A DNA stretch of 64,000 nt from Actinomycetes bacterium. Lineage in GTDB: Bacteria > Actinomycetota > Aquicultoria > Aquicultorales > Aquicultoraceae. The position numbers were made by a program, and so were the translations under genes. Below, one piece after another: positions 36,062 to 45,104 of the stretch (position 1 is the stretch's first letter; each line of letters starts with the position of its first letter). The notes beneath the pieces were generated by a model. The model did no database searches and was not told the origin of the DNA. It was given only the letters and a program-made list of their open reading frames with translations. The stretch covers positions 57,515 through 121,514 of the forward strand of contig JAJYQA010000022.1 of the NCBI GenBank assembly GCA_021794835.1. The letters run 5' to 3'.

Positions 36062-36144
36062 GCCAGCACCACCTTAAAGATTAATGTTTTGGTCTTTTCC
36101 TAAAATCCCTTTTCTTGCGCTTTAAACCGGTAGAGTTACTCACT

Positions 36145-36224
36145 GCCTTCCACCCTCCCTAACCCCTCCGTCAAGAGAGGGGAATTACTAACTTCCCCCA
36201 TTGATGGGAAGGTTGGATGGGGTA
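36145..36224. repeat. REP-like palindromic intergenic repeat
   Basis: Two adjacent hairpins, CCCCTC/GAGGGG and CTTCCC/GGGAAG, lie within a larger imperfect inverted repeat (ccttccaccctccctaaccc against ggaaggttggatggggt). This type of CCCTCCCTAACCCCTC element is widespread in bacterial intergenic regions. Seen directly; function unknown. Confidence 0.55.
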
Positions 36225-36295
36225 AATATGCCGAGCTTTCTATACACTATCAATACCTTAAATTACTTTTACTTAAACCTTATACCGGGCATGTA

Positions 36296-36934
36296 CTATA
36301 GTTTTTCGGCGCTGATTAACCTGGAGATTGCCAGCAACCTTTGAGCTGCGGAGTACATAGGGTCGCAAGTTGACAGAACAAGCCTTGGCTCACTGTTTGG
36401 CTTAACTTCGCTCCAGTCATCTGGATTTACTCTTTTTAATCCTACAACCATATAAGTGAAAACTGCTTTTTTTGTATAAAGAATTATCTTATCCCCGGCC
36501 TTCAGGTTATTAAGGTTGTGAAACGGGGCGGCGTACATAGTTCGATGCCCGGATATAAGAGCAGTTCCCGCATCACCAATTTTTGCAGTATTTGAAACAT
36601 GGACCGGACCTTTTGCAAGATTTTCCCACGTTGCGCCTTCAAGCACGCTTACGTTGAGATTCAGGGCAGGTATCTCAAGGTAAGCGATGTTGTCGCCCGA
36701 TTTTACCGGGCTTCTATCAACCAGATCAGACGGGCTTGTAAGGCTGTTTTTTGCCGTATGGGTTTTGTTCGTATGGGCAACTAGCAAAGGCTCCCACTTT
36801 TTGGATTGGTTCCACTGATAGTACATAGCGTTAACCCAGAATCCAGCTGGGATAGCTACCAAGATTAGCCCTATTAAAATTGATACGTTTGCAACTTTTT
36901 TAATCTTGGCCTTATGTTGTTGCCCACTTTTCAT
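36296..36934 (-). CDS. Sortase (class D/E type)
   Basis: A 212-aa transpeptidase with ATG 36934 and GGAGAT upstream. A basic N-terminus and one membrane helix (VSILIGLILVAIPAGFWVNAM) precede the beta-barrel. The catalytic His is in TALISGHRTMYAAPFHNL, the Cys in LVLSTCDPMYSAAQRL, and the Arg follows in the same motif. It joins surface proteins with LPxTG-like signals to the cell wall. The gene for a matching LPFTG protein is upstream on the same strand. Confidence 0.93.
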   Translation of the reverse strand: MKSGQQHKAKIKKVANVSILIGLILVAIPAGFWVNAMYYQWNQSKKWEPLLVAHTNKTHTAKNSLTSPSDLVDRSPVKSGDNIAYLEIPALNLNVSVLEGATWENLAKGPVHVSNTAKIGDAGTALISGHRTMYAAPFHNLNNLKAGDKIILYTKKAVFTYMVVGLKRVNPDDWSEVKPNSEPRLVLSTCDPMYSAAQRLLAISRLISAEKL

Positions 36935-37190
36935 TTAATACCATCTCCTAACTTCAACCTAGAACTTCAGCCTGGCGGTTTTTGCAAGGCAGTATTAAGT
37001 TTCCTATCCGAAAAACCTACCTTTATGATCTGTCTGGGACGATTGTAGGCTAAACGCTAAATATTATCAACCTGTCGGTATCATTCACCTTATAGCCACG
37101 TATAATTAGTAATAACTACTGAAGTTAGCCCGGCGCCGCTTAATATTAATCCCACCATGCGAAAGCTTGGAATCACTTTTTTCGTATCTA

Positions 37191-37221
37191 AGTAGGGCTT
37201 TAGCAGAGCTAAAGCCCTACT
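37191..37221. repeat. Perfect 14-bp hairpin
   Basis: AGTAGGGCTTTAGC and GCTAAAGCCCTACT flank AGA. It lies downstream of the LPFTG gene and may end its transcript, though a T tract is lacking. The remaining intergenic stretch 36935-37266 has no gene; I considered and could not support a riboswitch. Confidence 0.55.
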
Positions 37222-37251
37222 ACATAACCTTGCAGTTAACGGGACAGAGTT

Positions 37252-37271
37252 GTTAAGACATATGTCTTAAC
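37252..37271. repeat. Perfect 20-bp palindrome over the LPFTG gene stop codon
   Basis: GTTAAGACATATGTCTTAAC is a perfect palindrome and includes the stop codon of the LPFTG protein gene (37267-37269). It is followed by the 14-bp hairpin on the minus strand. It could bind a dimeric protein or serve as part of an unusual transcript end. Confidence 0.5.
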
Positions 37272-37761
37272 CCCTCGCCTTAATTTTCAGGCCAAATCCA
37301 CCGACAACTGAGACTAGCCCTACAATGAGTAAAATCCAGAGAGGCGTCCCTCCGGTAAACGGAAGAACCGCTGCTTTCATGGGTGGCGGTGCTATGGCGG
37401 GAACCCTGATGGTAGACGAAGCTATGAGCGTTCCGCCTCCTGCTTTAGGGCCTACGGCGCTCAAAGTATGTAAGCCCGGGCTTGCGTTGCTGGGTATGGT
37501 GAAGCTGAATGTTGCAACGCCGCTTGCATCCGTGAAAGGATCGGCCATGACAACGCCATCCCATAGGATGCTGTATTTTGAGTTGGGACTAAAACCACTT
37601 GCTGAGCAGGTAATTGTTTGGCCGGGAGCTACCGTAGTGCTACTTACGCTTAATGTAGTTGTAGTTACCGCCCCATACGGCAATGTTTGGGCAAAAACAA
37701 CGCCGTATGTAGCTAAGGATAGGAGCGCAAGTATAACTAAGACTACAAAAACCTTCCTCAA
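37267..37761 (-). CDS. LPFTG-anchored secreted Ig-like protein (sortase substrate)
   Basis: I chose TTG 37761 (164 aa) because AAAGGAGGGG is five to nine bases upstream; the longer frame to 37812 lacks a site. A signal peptide (VFVVLVILALLSLATYGVVF) is followed by one Ig-like domain with TVAPGQTITCSASGFSPNS and GLHTLSAVGP. The C-terminus is a full sorting signal: LPFTG, a hydrophobic helix (LWILLIVGLVSVVGGFGL) and KIKARG. The sortase next downstream is its likely partner. Confidence 0.88.
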   Translation of the reverse strand: MRKVFVVLVILALLSLATYGVVFAQTLPYGAVTTTTLSVSSTTVAPGQTITCSASGFSPNSKYSILWDGVVMADPFTDASGVATFSFTIPSNASPGLHTLSAVGPKAGGGTLIASSTIRVPAIAPPPMKAAVLPFTGGTPLWILLIVGLVSVVGGFGLKIKARG

Positions 37762-38100
37762 TATTTCCCCTCCTTTCAGTCGGTTATTTGGCGATTCCCT
37801 CCCTTCAGTCAATTTACTGACGAAAAGTTAGGCTGCAAAGATTTACCACCGTTACTCCACAACCCTGTACTACATTTCAGTATTTCTACAAAACAAATGG
37901 TTTTTAAACATTTAATGCGCTAAAATTTTTAATTAATGTTTAATTTATAAACCGTTGGCGATGGAGTTATAACTAAAAGCTGTAACCGGTAAATTAGACA
38001 TAAAAGCGCACCCTTCATTTTTGTTCCTAATTGACCGCCCCAGTTGCGCATGGTATTATATGTAAATTACATGAAATTTCATGCGAGGAAGGGAAATGCA

Positions 38101-38373
38101 TTGCAAGAACAATCACAGACACAGCCACACGAGCCGCTATTCTTGGGTACAGCCACGGTTGGCGAGCGCGGTCAGGTTGCAATACCGGCTAACGCTAGGA
38201 GGGCCCATAGAATTGAGCCTGGCGATAAACTGCTTTTCTTCTCTATCCCAAACCACTTTGGCCTTTACATGGTCAAGGCGGAAGATCTCGGTCTTTTAGT
38301 GGAGCACTTAATTAACAAAGCTCAGAGCATCGAGCAGCTCCTAGACCAAGCTTCAACGAGCGATAAGGTTTAG
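38101..38373 (+). CDS. AbrB/MazE/SpoVT-type DNA-binding protein
   Basis: TTG 38101 (90 aa) is preferred because GAGGAAGGG lies about eight bases upstream; ATG 38071 and 38044 are alternatives. The swapped-hairpin motif TATVGERGQVAIPANARRAH then RIEPGDKLLFF is diagnostic of AbrB-like transition-state or antitoxin regulators. A helical C-terminus (VEHLINKAQSIEQLLDQA) follows. No toxin is adjacent; the next gene is an exporter which it may control. Confidence 0.83.
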   Translation: MQEQSQTQPHEPLFLGTATVGERGQVAIPANARRAHRIEPGDKLLFFSIPNHFGLYMVKAEDLGLLVEHLINKAQSIEQLLDQASTSDKV

Positions 38374-38483
38374 AATTCGGTTTGTTTTGGTGAGGATCAA
38401 TGGCATGTTACCCACGGGTTTAAATGCCATGCCATTAACCATTGCCTAATATTTTATTAATTTTATCTAGAGAAAGGTCGAGA

Positions 38484-40130
38484 ATGGAGTCGGTTTCAAC
38501 AAGACAAAAAGTACTAATTATGATCGGCGTCTTATTTGGTATGCTGCTCAGCTCGCTTGACCAGACCATCGTCGGCACAGCGATGCCACGCATTGTAAGC
38601 GAGCTAGGTGGACTTGATATGCTGTCCTGGGTTTTCACGGCATACATGCTGGGCTCTACGGTGGCAATTCCTGTCTATGGCAAGCTTTCCGACATTTACG
38701 GACGCAAGTGGTTTTATATCTCCGGTATAAGTATATTTGTGCTTAGCTCGGCTCTTGCCGGATTATCGCAAAATATGACCCAGCTTATTATTTTCCGCGG
38801 CCTGCAGGGGGTTGGCGCGGGCGCTATGATGGCCAACGCGATGGCGGTAATCGGCGATATCTTTCCGCCAGCTGAACGAGGCAAGTGGCAGGGTCTTATC
38901 GGTGCGGTGTTCGGGCTTGCGAGCATCCTTGGCCCGCTTGCCGGCGGCTATATAACTGATCATGCAAGCTGGCGCTGGAACTTTTATATCAATATCCCGT
39001 TCGGCGTAATTGCGGTGGTGGTCCTTATCGTTGCTATGCCGATTATTGCCAGGCATAAGGGGCGCAAGATCGATTGGTGGGGCACAGCCGCACTTACCGC
39101 GAGCATTGTTCCGCTTCTACTTGCTCTCGTTTGGGGTGGCGCAACGTACCCGTGGAATTCAGCGCAAGTCATCGAACTATTTGTATTATCGGCATTCATG
39201 CTTATCGTGTTCCTTTCTATTGAGAGTAAGGTACAAGAGCCAATCCTCTCGCTGGGCTTATTTAAAAACAGGATTTTTAACGTAACGGCTACTACAGTTT
39301 TTATTACCGGTGCGGCAATGTTTGGCACGATTGCTTATATCCCGCTGTTCATCCAGGGTGTTATCGGAAAGACAGCAACCAACTCCGGCCTCTTGCTCTT
39401 TCCGATGATGATGTCGATGGTTGTCGTGAGCACGATTACCGGGCAGATTATCTCCCGAACCGGAAAATACAAGGTCTTGGGTATCTTGGGCGTTGCAGTT
39501 TCTACTGTCGGGATGTATCTGATGTCTGTGATGAGCGTGCATACGCAAAATTCTGAGGTTGTAAGGGATATGATCCTTATGGGCGCCGGGCTTGGAATAA
39601 CTTTCCCAATTTTTACAATCGCGGTTCAAAATGCCTTCCCGCACCGTCAACTCGGTGTCGTTACCGCGGCCACGCAGTTCTTCCGCTCGATCGGGAGCAC
39701 TGTAGGCATTGCAATTATGGGAAGCCTAATGAACAACAATATGAAGAGCGAAATGGCTAACCTGATGGCAAAACACGCCAAGCTGCTGCGATTATTGCCT
39801 AAACAGGCCCTTACAGGGTTAAAAGATCCGGAGAATATGGTCTCCATCGGTGGAAGTTTTAAGACGGTGCTGGCAAAAATGCCGCTTCCGGCCCAGAAGG
39901 CGTTTCTCGCCGTCACGGGTGATTTACGCCAATCGCTTGCCGACAGCATCACTAGAGTGTTTTACGTCGCAACTTTTTTGATGTTACTTGGCGTCTTGAC
40001 CATGTTTTTCATGAGGGAGATTAAGCTTCGCAAGAGCCACTCGGAGCTTCCAGCGTTTGCCGAAGTTGGTGCCGAGTTTGTGGCTGAGCAGGGGCAGTTC
40101 TTGCCTGAAGACGAACCGGTGTTTGATTAA
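38484..40130 (+). CDS. MFS drug exporter, DHA2 (EmrB/QacA) family
   Basis: A 548-aa, 14-helix transporter. ATG 38484 follows GAAAGG by seven bases; an upstream TTG at 38442 has no site. Motif A ([17 protein letters not shown]), motif D1 ([17 protein letters not shown]) and motif C-like [18 protein letters not shown] are those of proton-coupled drug antiporters. Substrates are not predictable. The AbrB-like gene lies 110 bases upstream in the same direction. Confidence 0.92.
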   Translation: MESVSTRQKVLIMIGVLFGMLLSSLDQTIVGTAMPRIVSELGGLDMLSWVFTAYMLGSTVAIPVYGKLSDIYGRKWFYISGISIFVLSSALAGLSQNMTQLIIFRGLQGVGAGAMMANAMAVIGDIFPPAERGKWQGLIGAVFGLASILGPLAGGYITDHASWRWNFYINIPFGVIAVVVLIVAMPIIARHKGRKIDWWGTAALTASIVPLLLALVWGGATYPWNSAQVIELFVLSAFMLIVFLSIESKVQEPILSLGLFKNRIFNVTATTVFITGAAMFGTIAYIPLFIQGVIGKTATNSGLLLFPMMMSMVVVSTITGQIISRTGKYKVLGILGVAVSTVGMYLMSVMSVHTQNSEVVRDMILMGAGLGITFPIFTIAVQNAFPHRQLGVVTAATQFFRSIGSTVGIAIMGSLMNNNMKSEMANLMAKHAKLLRLLPKQALTGLKDPENMVSIGGSFKTVLAKMPLPAQKAFLAVTGDLRQSLADSITRVFYVATFLMLLGVLTMFFMREIKLRKSHSELPAFAEVGAEFVAEQGQFLPEDEPVFD

Positions 40131-40189
40131 GGCCTTTGGCTAAAATAGAACGGTTAATTGGCGTATGGTGGAATGATAGCTAAATTTAC

Positions 40190-40480
40190 TTATTTTTGTC
40201 TTTTATACCACCGGCTTATCGCGGCAGAGGCACTGCTTGCCAAGCGCACAAGGAAAAATAAAACCGCAATAGCCATAATGACGGTCGAGACGTTTAACAG
40301 GATCCGCGAGAACCCCGGGAGAGCTCTAAAGGCAGCAAACAGCATGGACGTCCCAAAGATAAATATCGCAATTGTAGCCAGTGCCAGGTCAAGATAACGG
40401 TTACGATTAACATAAGCGTAAATCGCGATTGCCCCGGTTAGATACGAGACTATGGCGGCGATCATATTGTTAATATTCAT
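40190..40480 (-). CDS. Small hypothetical membrane protein (three helices)
   Basis: A 96-aa hydrophobic protein with helices at about residues 8-26, 31-50 and 62-82 and a basic C-terminus (RWYKRQK). ATG 40480 has AGGGGTGA upstream, so translation is credible. The pattern of three helices resembles multi-helix sensor membrane modules, but no family is recognised. It is convergent with the MFS gene. Confidence 0.65.
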   Translation of the reverse strand: MNINNMIAAIVSYLTGAIAIYAYVNRNRYLDLALATIAIFIFGTSMLFAAFRALPGFSRILLNVSTVIMAIAVLFFLVRLASSASAAISRWYKRQK

Positions 40481-40667
40481 AAATCATTCACCCCTTAGGC
40501 TTATTTAATTTACCCCGGCGAGGCAGGTTTTATCATAGGCAGATCGCCTAGCTACTTGAGTCAAGTTTTGCTGGACATCCCGAACGGGAACACATAAACC
40601 ATGCAATATCCAGCGAACGTTTCCGGGAGAGCGGGAAAAGCAGATAAGGTATCCCCACACCTATAAC

Positions 40668-41753
40668 ATGCCGGGGAGACTCGAGCGTATGATTGTTGCA
40701 AAGGCCGGCTGGTTTATGACCCATATTATGGATACCAAGGGATCGGTAATTATGGAGAATTATCCAACCTCAAGGGGAGCAATAAAGGAATTTGTCGACG
40801 CGGGCATTAAGTCTATGGTCCTAGTGCCTATCTCTATTAGGGAGAAGTCGTTTGGCATACGTTCTATAATCGTACTGCCGCTTATAGTTAAAAATAATAT
40901 AATTGGGGTTATCTCATTGGGGCATACCGAAGAAGAACACCGGTTTGATGAAGAGCAAATAGACTTTGCCAAGTCAATTGCTTTGCAAGCCGCCATTGCC
41001 ATAGAAAATGCCCGGCTTTACGAAAGTGAGCGGTATGTGGCCGACGTGTTGCAAAGAAGCTTCCTGCCCGAGAGCATACCGGAGGTACCAAACACGGAAA
41101 TCGGGGTGTTTTATACTACGGCAAGCCAGGTCGGGCGGGTCGGCGGTGATTTTTACGACTTTATCCAGTTAACCGACGATCGCATAGGCCTCGTAGTCGG
41201 TGATGTCAGCGGCAAGGGGATTGAAGTAGCTTCTACAACCGTCCTTGTAAAGTACACTGTGAGGGCTTTTGCGTTTGAAGATGAGAAAACCACGACCACG
41301 CTTGAGCAAACCAATAAAGTTATCGCCCGCGAAATTGAAGCCGGCCATTTCATTACTCTTGTGTACGTAGTCTATGATTGGCAAAGTGGACAAATGTCCG
41401 TATTCAGCGCCGGCCATCCCTACCCGGTTCACTACGCGGCAAGAGAAGCCAAATCGCATCTGATTAAGAGCGAAAATGCGGCCCTTGGCATCCTGCCGGA
41501 GCTAAAATTTACCGAAAAAATAGAAAAACTAGATCCGGGAGATATACTTATCCTCTACACCGATGGCTTAATCGAGTCGAGGCGGGACTCGCAGTTTTAC
41601 GGAACCGACCGGCTCATGCAGATTATTGGTGAGAGTGCCCAACTCTCAGCCAACGAGATAGTCAACCGCATTGTCGAGGATGTAAATTTCTTTGCCCAGG
41701 GACGTCTGCACGACGACATAGCTTTAAGCGTGCTTAAGAGAGAAAATTCATAA
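40668..41753 (+). CDS. GAF domain-PP2C (SpoIIE-like) serine phosphatase
   Basis: A 361-aa protein. Residues 1-115 match the C-terminal half of a GAF domain (SMVLVPISIREKSFGIRSII, GVISLGHTEEEHRFDEEQID), the rest is a SpoIIE phosphatase (LQRSFLPESIPEVPNTEIGV, VGGDFYDFIQL, VVGDVSGKGIEVA, LILYTDGLIESRR, HDDIALSVL) with the metal-binding Asp residues. It would dephosphorylate an anti-anti-sigma factor. The GAF domain seems short at its start, and no ribosome site precedes ATG 40668 (ATG 40689 has GGGGAG), so N-terminal loss is possible. An RsbW-like kinase occurs at 50096. Confidence 0.85.
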   Translation: MPGRLERMIVAKAGWFMTHIMDTKGSVIMENYPTSRGAIKEFVDAGIKSMVLVPISIREKSFGIRSIIVLPLIVKNNIIGVISLGHTEEEHRFDEEQIDFAKSIALQAAIAIENARLYESERYVADVLQRSFLPESIPEVPNTEIGVFYTTASQVGRVGGDFYDFIQLTDDRIGLVVGDVSGKGIEVASTTVLVKYTVRAFAFEDEKTTTTLEQTNKVIAREIEAGHFITLVYVVYDWQSGQMSVFSAGHPYPVHYAAREAKSHLIKSENAALGILPELKFTEKIEKLDPGDILILYTDGLIESRRDSQFYGTDRLMQIIGESAQLSANEIVNRIVEDVNFFAQGRLHDDIALSVLKRENS

Positions 41754-41820
41754 TTTCCTTCACCTGATATGTTAAAATGTGGAACAGCTTGCAAAATGAA
41801 TATTAATTAGGGGAAGGCAA

Positions 41821-42582
41821 ATGCACGACACAAACATCAGGCAGATTTTAGAGGAGCTAAAAAACGGGAATTTGGGCGTGGACGAGGCTTATGATCGCCT
41901 TAAACACCTGCCGTTTACAGACCTTGAGTTTGCCAAAATCGACAACCACCGGGCGATTAGAAAAGGGTTTCCCGAGACTATCTTTTGCCAGGGGAAGACG
42001 CCCGAGCAGATAGGTCAGATTGCACAGGAGATTTTAAAAAATGCCGATGCGCTTCTTGCTACCCGGGCCGATAAGGCAGCCTTTGAAGCGATAAGCTTAG
42101 TTGAGCCAGCTGCAGTTTACCATGCACCAGCCCGTATCGTTACTGTGGATAGGCGTGGGAGTAGCAAGTTGGCCGGAAATGTTGTTGTCATGAGTGCGGG
42201 GACGGCCGACATACCGATTGCTGAGGAGGCGGCGATAACCGCCGAGATGCTGGGGGCAAACGTTTTACGAGTCTATGATGTGGGGGTTGCCGGCCTGCAC
42301 CGGCTTCTTGCATCCTATGAGAAGATATCAGGGGCAAAGGCGATTGTGGCGGTAGCCGGAATGGACGGTGTGCTGCCAAGCGTTGTAGGGGGCCTGGCAT
42401 CATGCCCGGTTATTGCGGTCCCAACAAGTGTGGGCTATGGCTCTCATTTTGGCGGTCTGGCCCCACTTCTTACCATGCTTAATTCTTGTGCAACCGGTGT
42501 TGCAGTGGTAAATATTGACAATGGATATGGCGCCGGATACATAGCCGCGGTAATTAACCGCATCGGCGAAAACGAGGCTTAA
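41821..42582 (+). CDS. larB: Pyridinium-3,5-biscarboxylate synthase LarB
   Basis: A 253-aa protein related to AIR carboxylase PurE. IRQILEELKNGNLGVDEAYD and RKGFPETIFCQGKTPEQIGQ mark the LarB N-terminus; VVVMSAGTADIPIAEEAAIT and VVGGLASCPVIAVPTSVGYG form the PurE-like core. LarB carboxylates and hydrolyses nicotinic acid adenine dinucleotide in the first step of nickel-pincer cofactor synthesis. larE follows 15 bases later. larC and the lactate racemase larA are not in the window. Confidence 0.93.
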   Translation: MHDTNIRQILEELKNGNLGVDEAYDRLKHLPFTDLEFAKIDNHRAIRKGFPETIFCQGKTPEQIGQIAQEILKNADALLATRADKAAFEAISLVEPAAVYHAPARIVTVDRRGSSKLAGNVVVMSAGTADIPIAEEAAITAEMLGANVLRVYDVGVAGLHRLLASYEKISGAKAIVAVAGMDGVLPSVVGGLASCPVIAVPTSVGYGSHFGGLAPLLTMLNSCATGVAVVNIDNGYGAGYIAAVINRIGENEA

Positions 42583-42597
42583 AAGGGCGGACTAAAA

Positions 42598-43425
42598 ATG
42601 CCTGGTTTACAGGATAAATATAAAAACCTCCAAGATATATTATATGATATGCAAAGCGTGCTCATTGGGTTTTCCGGCGGTATAGATAGTACTTTTTTGC
42701 TTAAAGTCGCCCATGATTTGTTAGGTGACGGTGCCCTTGCAGCCACTGCAAACTCGGCGACGCTTACGCCAAGCGAGCTTGTAGAGGCAAAGCGTATTGC
42801 AAAAGATATCGGGGCACCTCATGAGGTTATCTGGTCCGATGAGCTTGCCTGCGCCGATTTTGTTAAGAATCCACCAGAGCGGTGTTACCATTGTAAAAAA
42901 ATAAGGTTTTCTATCTTCAAGAAACTTCAGGTTGAGCGTAGCCTAAAGTGGATAGCCGACGGCACCAACGCAGACGACGAGGGTGATTTTCGACCCGGCC
43001 TGCGAGCTGCTGCTGAGATGGGCATAAGAAGTCCCCTAAAAGAGGCCAACCTTACCAAATCCAACATTCGGGAGCTATCCAGAGCCTTAAGCCTCCCGAA
43101 CTGGGATAAACCGAGCATGGCGTGCCTTGCTTCAAGGGTGCCTTACGGCGAGATAATTACCGAGCAGAAGCTATATCAAATAGCGCGGGCTGAGGAATAT
43201 CTAAAAGAGATTGGCTTTAAAGAGTTCCGAATCCGCCATCACGGGAACCTTGCAAGGATCGAAGTACCAAAAAATGAAATGAATCGCACGCTTGAAAAAT
43301 CCGACGAAATAGTCAAGAAGCTAAAGGCGATTGGCTTTCATTTTGTCTCCCTTGACCTGTCCGGGTTCAAAAGCGGGAGCATGAATCAGATGCTAGAAAT
43401 CAGAAACAAGAAACCAGATTTTTAG
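42598..43425 (+). CDS. larE: ATP-dependent sulfur transferase LarE
   Basis: A 275-aa PP-loop enzyme. LIGFSGGIDSTFLLKVAHDL is the ATP loop; ERCYHCKKIRFSIFKKL follows; the sulfur donor Cys is expected in MACLASRVPYGE. No further Cys follows it, so this looks like the single-Cys type that sacrifices its own sulfur and not the three-Cys Fe-S type. It adenylates and thiolates the LarB product. In an operon with larB. Confidence 0.92.
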   Translation: MPGLQDKYKNLQDILYDMQSVLIGFSGGIDSTFLLKVAHDLLGDGALAATANSATLTPSELVEAKRIAKDIGAPHEVIWSDELACADFVKNPPERCYHCKKIRFSIFKKLQVERSLKWIADGTNADDEGDFRPGLRAAAEMGIRSPLKEANLTKSNIRELSRALSLPNWDKPSMACLASRVPYGEIITEQKLYQIARAEEYLKEIGFKEFRIRHHGNLARIEVPKNEMNRTLEKSDEIVKKLKAIGFHFVSLDLSGFKSGSMNQMLEIRNKKPDF

Positions 43426-43487
43426 CCCACGTTCCCTATGTTTTAGACCCCTCCCAACTGATTTCCGGTTTTTTTATCTCCAAATTA

Positions 43488-43517
43488 TTGACAAGCTGCT
43501 TACGATGGATGTATGTT
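43488..43517 (+). promoter_or_regulatory. Promoter of the Rrf2 regulator and cysteine/Fe-S genes
   Basis: TTGACA (43488-43493) with TATGTT (43512-43517), spacer 18. The motif attATTGACA is repeated at 43552-43560 and CACCAATTTTATCGGAATT (43534-43552) is an imperfect dyad, a candidate site for the Rrf2 protein itself. Confidence 0.55.
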
Positions 43518-43582
43518 TGCAGTGTAATAATTCACACCAATTTTATCGGAATTATTGACAATGATCTGAACGAGGAGCTTGG

Positions 43583-44029
43583 GTGAAATTCTCAGCTAAA
43601 AGCGAGTACGCGCTTAGGGCATTAATAGATATGGTGGGCTATTACGGGCAGGGGACGGTCGGTATCCGTGAGATAGCCCAAAGGCAAGGAATACCGGAGC
43701 GGTTTTTAGAGCAGCAAATAACGGTTTTAAGAAAAGCCGGCCTGGTAAAAAGCCAGCGTGGTGCCCAGGGCGGAGTTACTCTTGCGCGCGCACCTGAAGA
43801 TATCACCGTTCATGAAGTTATCGAAGCATTAGAAGGCCCCCTGTCGACAGTTACCTGTGTGGGGAATAATGCCTCGGACTGCGCAAAAAGCACGCAGTGT
43901 GCACTTCAGGACCTATGGTATCAGGTTGGCCTAGCCGCCGAGCATGTTCTTAGAGGTATGACGCTTGGGCGGCTTGCCATGCACCAGGTTTGCTACGACC
44001 AATCCATGCAGCCAATGTATTATATATAG
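43583..44029 (+). CDS. Rrf2-family regulator with IscR-type cysteines
   Basis: A 148-aa regulator, GTG start after GAGGAGC. The winged helix is complete: MKFSAKSEYALRALIDMV, TVGIREIAQRQGIPERFLEQ and GLVKSQRGAQGGVTLAR. Three cysteines, C-x7-C-x5-C in TCVGNNASDCAKSTQC, are placed like the [2Fe-2S] ligands of IscR, unlike CymR which lacks them. Directly upstream of cysK, cysE, iscS and iscU, so it probably couples Fe-S or cysteine status to their expression. Confidence 0.88.
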   Translation: MKFSAKSEYALRALIDMVGYYGQGTVGIREIAQRQGIPERFLEQQITVLRKAGLVKSQRGAQGGVTLARAPEDITVHEVIEALEGPLSTVTCVGNNASDCAKSTQCALQDLWYQVGLAAEHVLRGMTLGRLAMHQVCYDQSMQPMYYI

Positions 44030-44090
44030 GCTGTGTAACGTGTAGACTGACATATAGGCTGTGCGACATATATAATATATGTAGGCTTGG
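44024..44090 (+). promoter_or_regulatory. cysK promoter with tandem repeats
   Basis: ATATAGGCTGTG occurs at 44024-44035 and 44052-44063, and a weaker ATATGTAGGCTTGG near 44077, about 28 bases apart. CTGACA (44047-44052) and TATAAT (44071-44076) form a promoter with spacer 18 inside the repeats. A regulatory array for the adjacent Rrf2 protein is plausible. Confidence 0.55.
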
Positions 44091-44107
44091 GAGATTTGGG
44101 GGCTAAA

Positions 44108-45091
44108 ATGGCAAGAGTTTTTGGAGACATTACAGAGACTATTGGGAGGACACCTCTTGTCCGCTTAAATCGAGTAACCGAGGGGGCGGAGGCAACCGTT
44201 GTCGCAAAAATTGAATCATTTAACCCGGCAGGAAGTGTAAAGGATAGGATCGGCGTTAATATGATCGACTGGGCCGAGAAGGAAGGCAAACTCACGTCAG
44301 GCCAAACCTTGGTGGTACCGGCGGGCTTTACCGTAGACAGTGGTAAGCCAAATGGCTCAACGATTGTCGAGCCAACCAGCGGGAATACCGGCATTGCACT
44401 TGCGTTTGTCGCGGCGGCACGGGGGTATAAAGTAATCCTTACCATGCCGGATTCTATGAGCATTGAAAGAAGAAACTTGCTTAAGGCATATGGAGCGGAG
44501 CTTGTGCTAACCCCGGGGGCAGAAGGCATGAAGGGCGCAATCACCAAGGCAGAAGAGCTAAAGAAGAAGAACCCGGATTACTATATGCCGCACCAGTTTG
44601 AGAACCCAGCCAACCCGGATATCCACAGAAAAACAACAGCAGTAGAAATCTGGGAAGACACCGATGGGAAGATCGACATCTTTGTTGCCGGAGTTGGTAC
44701 TGGTGGCACGCTTACCGGTGTTTCCGAAGCTATAAAAAAGAAAAAACCGGAGCTTCAGGTGGTCGCGGTTGAGCCCTCCGACTCACCGGTGTTGTCCGGG
44801 GGCCGGGCCGGGCCGCATAAGATTCAGGGTATCGGCGCGGGGTTTATTCCTAAGATACTAAATACCGATGTGATTAACGAGGTCTTTCAAGTGACCAACG
44901 ACCAGGCAATTGAGTTTACCCGTAGACTTGCAAGGGAAGAGGGAATACTGGCCGGCATATCAAGCGGAGCAGCAGCCTATGCAGCGGTCCAAGTTGCTAA
45001 GAGGCCGGGCAATGCCGGCAAGATGGTTGTTGTGGTCTTGCCGGATACCGGTGAGAGATACCTAAGCAACCCGGTATATGCTGATTTATAG
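44108..45091 (+). CDS. cysK: Cysteine synthase A (O-acetylserine sulfhydrylase)
   Basis: ATG 44108 (327 aa) is preferred over TTG 44087 because TGGGGGCT lies just upstream. PLP Lys in [14 protein letters not shown], the substrate loop in [17 protein letters not shown], and the phosphate-binding [13 protein letters not shown] show a complete enzyme. Residues about 67-83 ([17 protein letters not shown]) are an insertion before [11 protein letters not shown] that usual CysK proteins lack. It makes cysteine from O-acetylserine and sulfide; cysE follows 13 bases on. Confidence 0.93.
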   Translation: MARVFGDITETIGRTPLVRLNRVTEGAEATVVAKIESFNPAGSVKDRIGVNMIDWAEKEGKLTSGQTLVVPAGFTVDSGKPNGSTIVEPTSGNTGIALAFVAAARGYKVILTMPDSMSIERRNLLKAYGAELVLTPGAEGMKGAITKAEELKKKNPDYYMPHQFENPANPDIHRKTTAVEIWEDTDGKIDIFVAGVGTGGTLTGVSEAIKKKKPELQVVAVEPSDSPVLSGGRAGPHKIQGIGAGFIPKILNTDVINEVFQVTNDQAIEFTRRLAREEGILAGISSGAAAYAAVQVAKRPGNAGKMVVVVLPDTGERYLSNPVYADL

Positions 45092-45104
45092 AAGGCGTTT
45101 TTAA

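Noticed and set aside
36935..37080. Possible c-di-GMP-type riboswitch upstream of the sortase gene
   Set aside because: A gcaaaa...ggctgaag stretch looked suggestive, but the conserved GGCAAACC/GACGCAAAGCC core and pairing are missing.
37325..37831. 168-aa plus-strand frame opposite the LPFTG gene
   Set aside because: Shadow of the real gene, which has a signal peptide, sorting signal and ribosome site.
38435..39952. Several long antisense frames in the MFS gene
   Set aside because: Typical shadows of a hydrophobic coding sequence with biased codon use.
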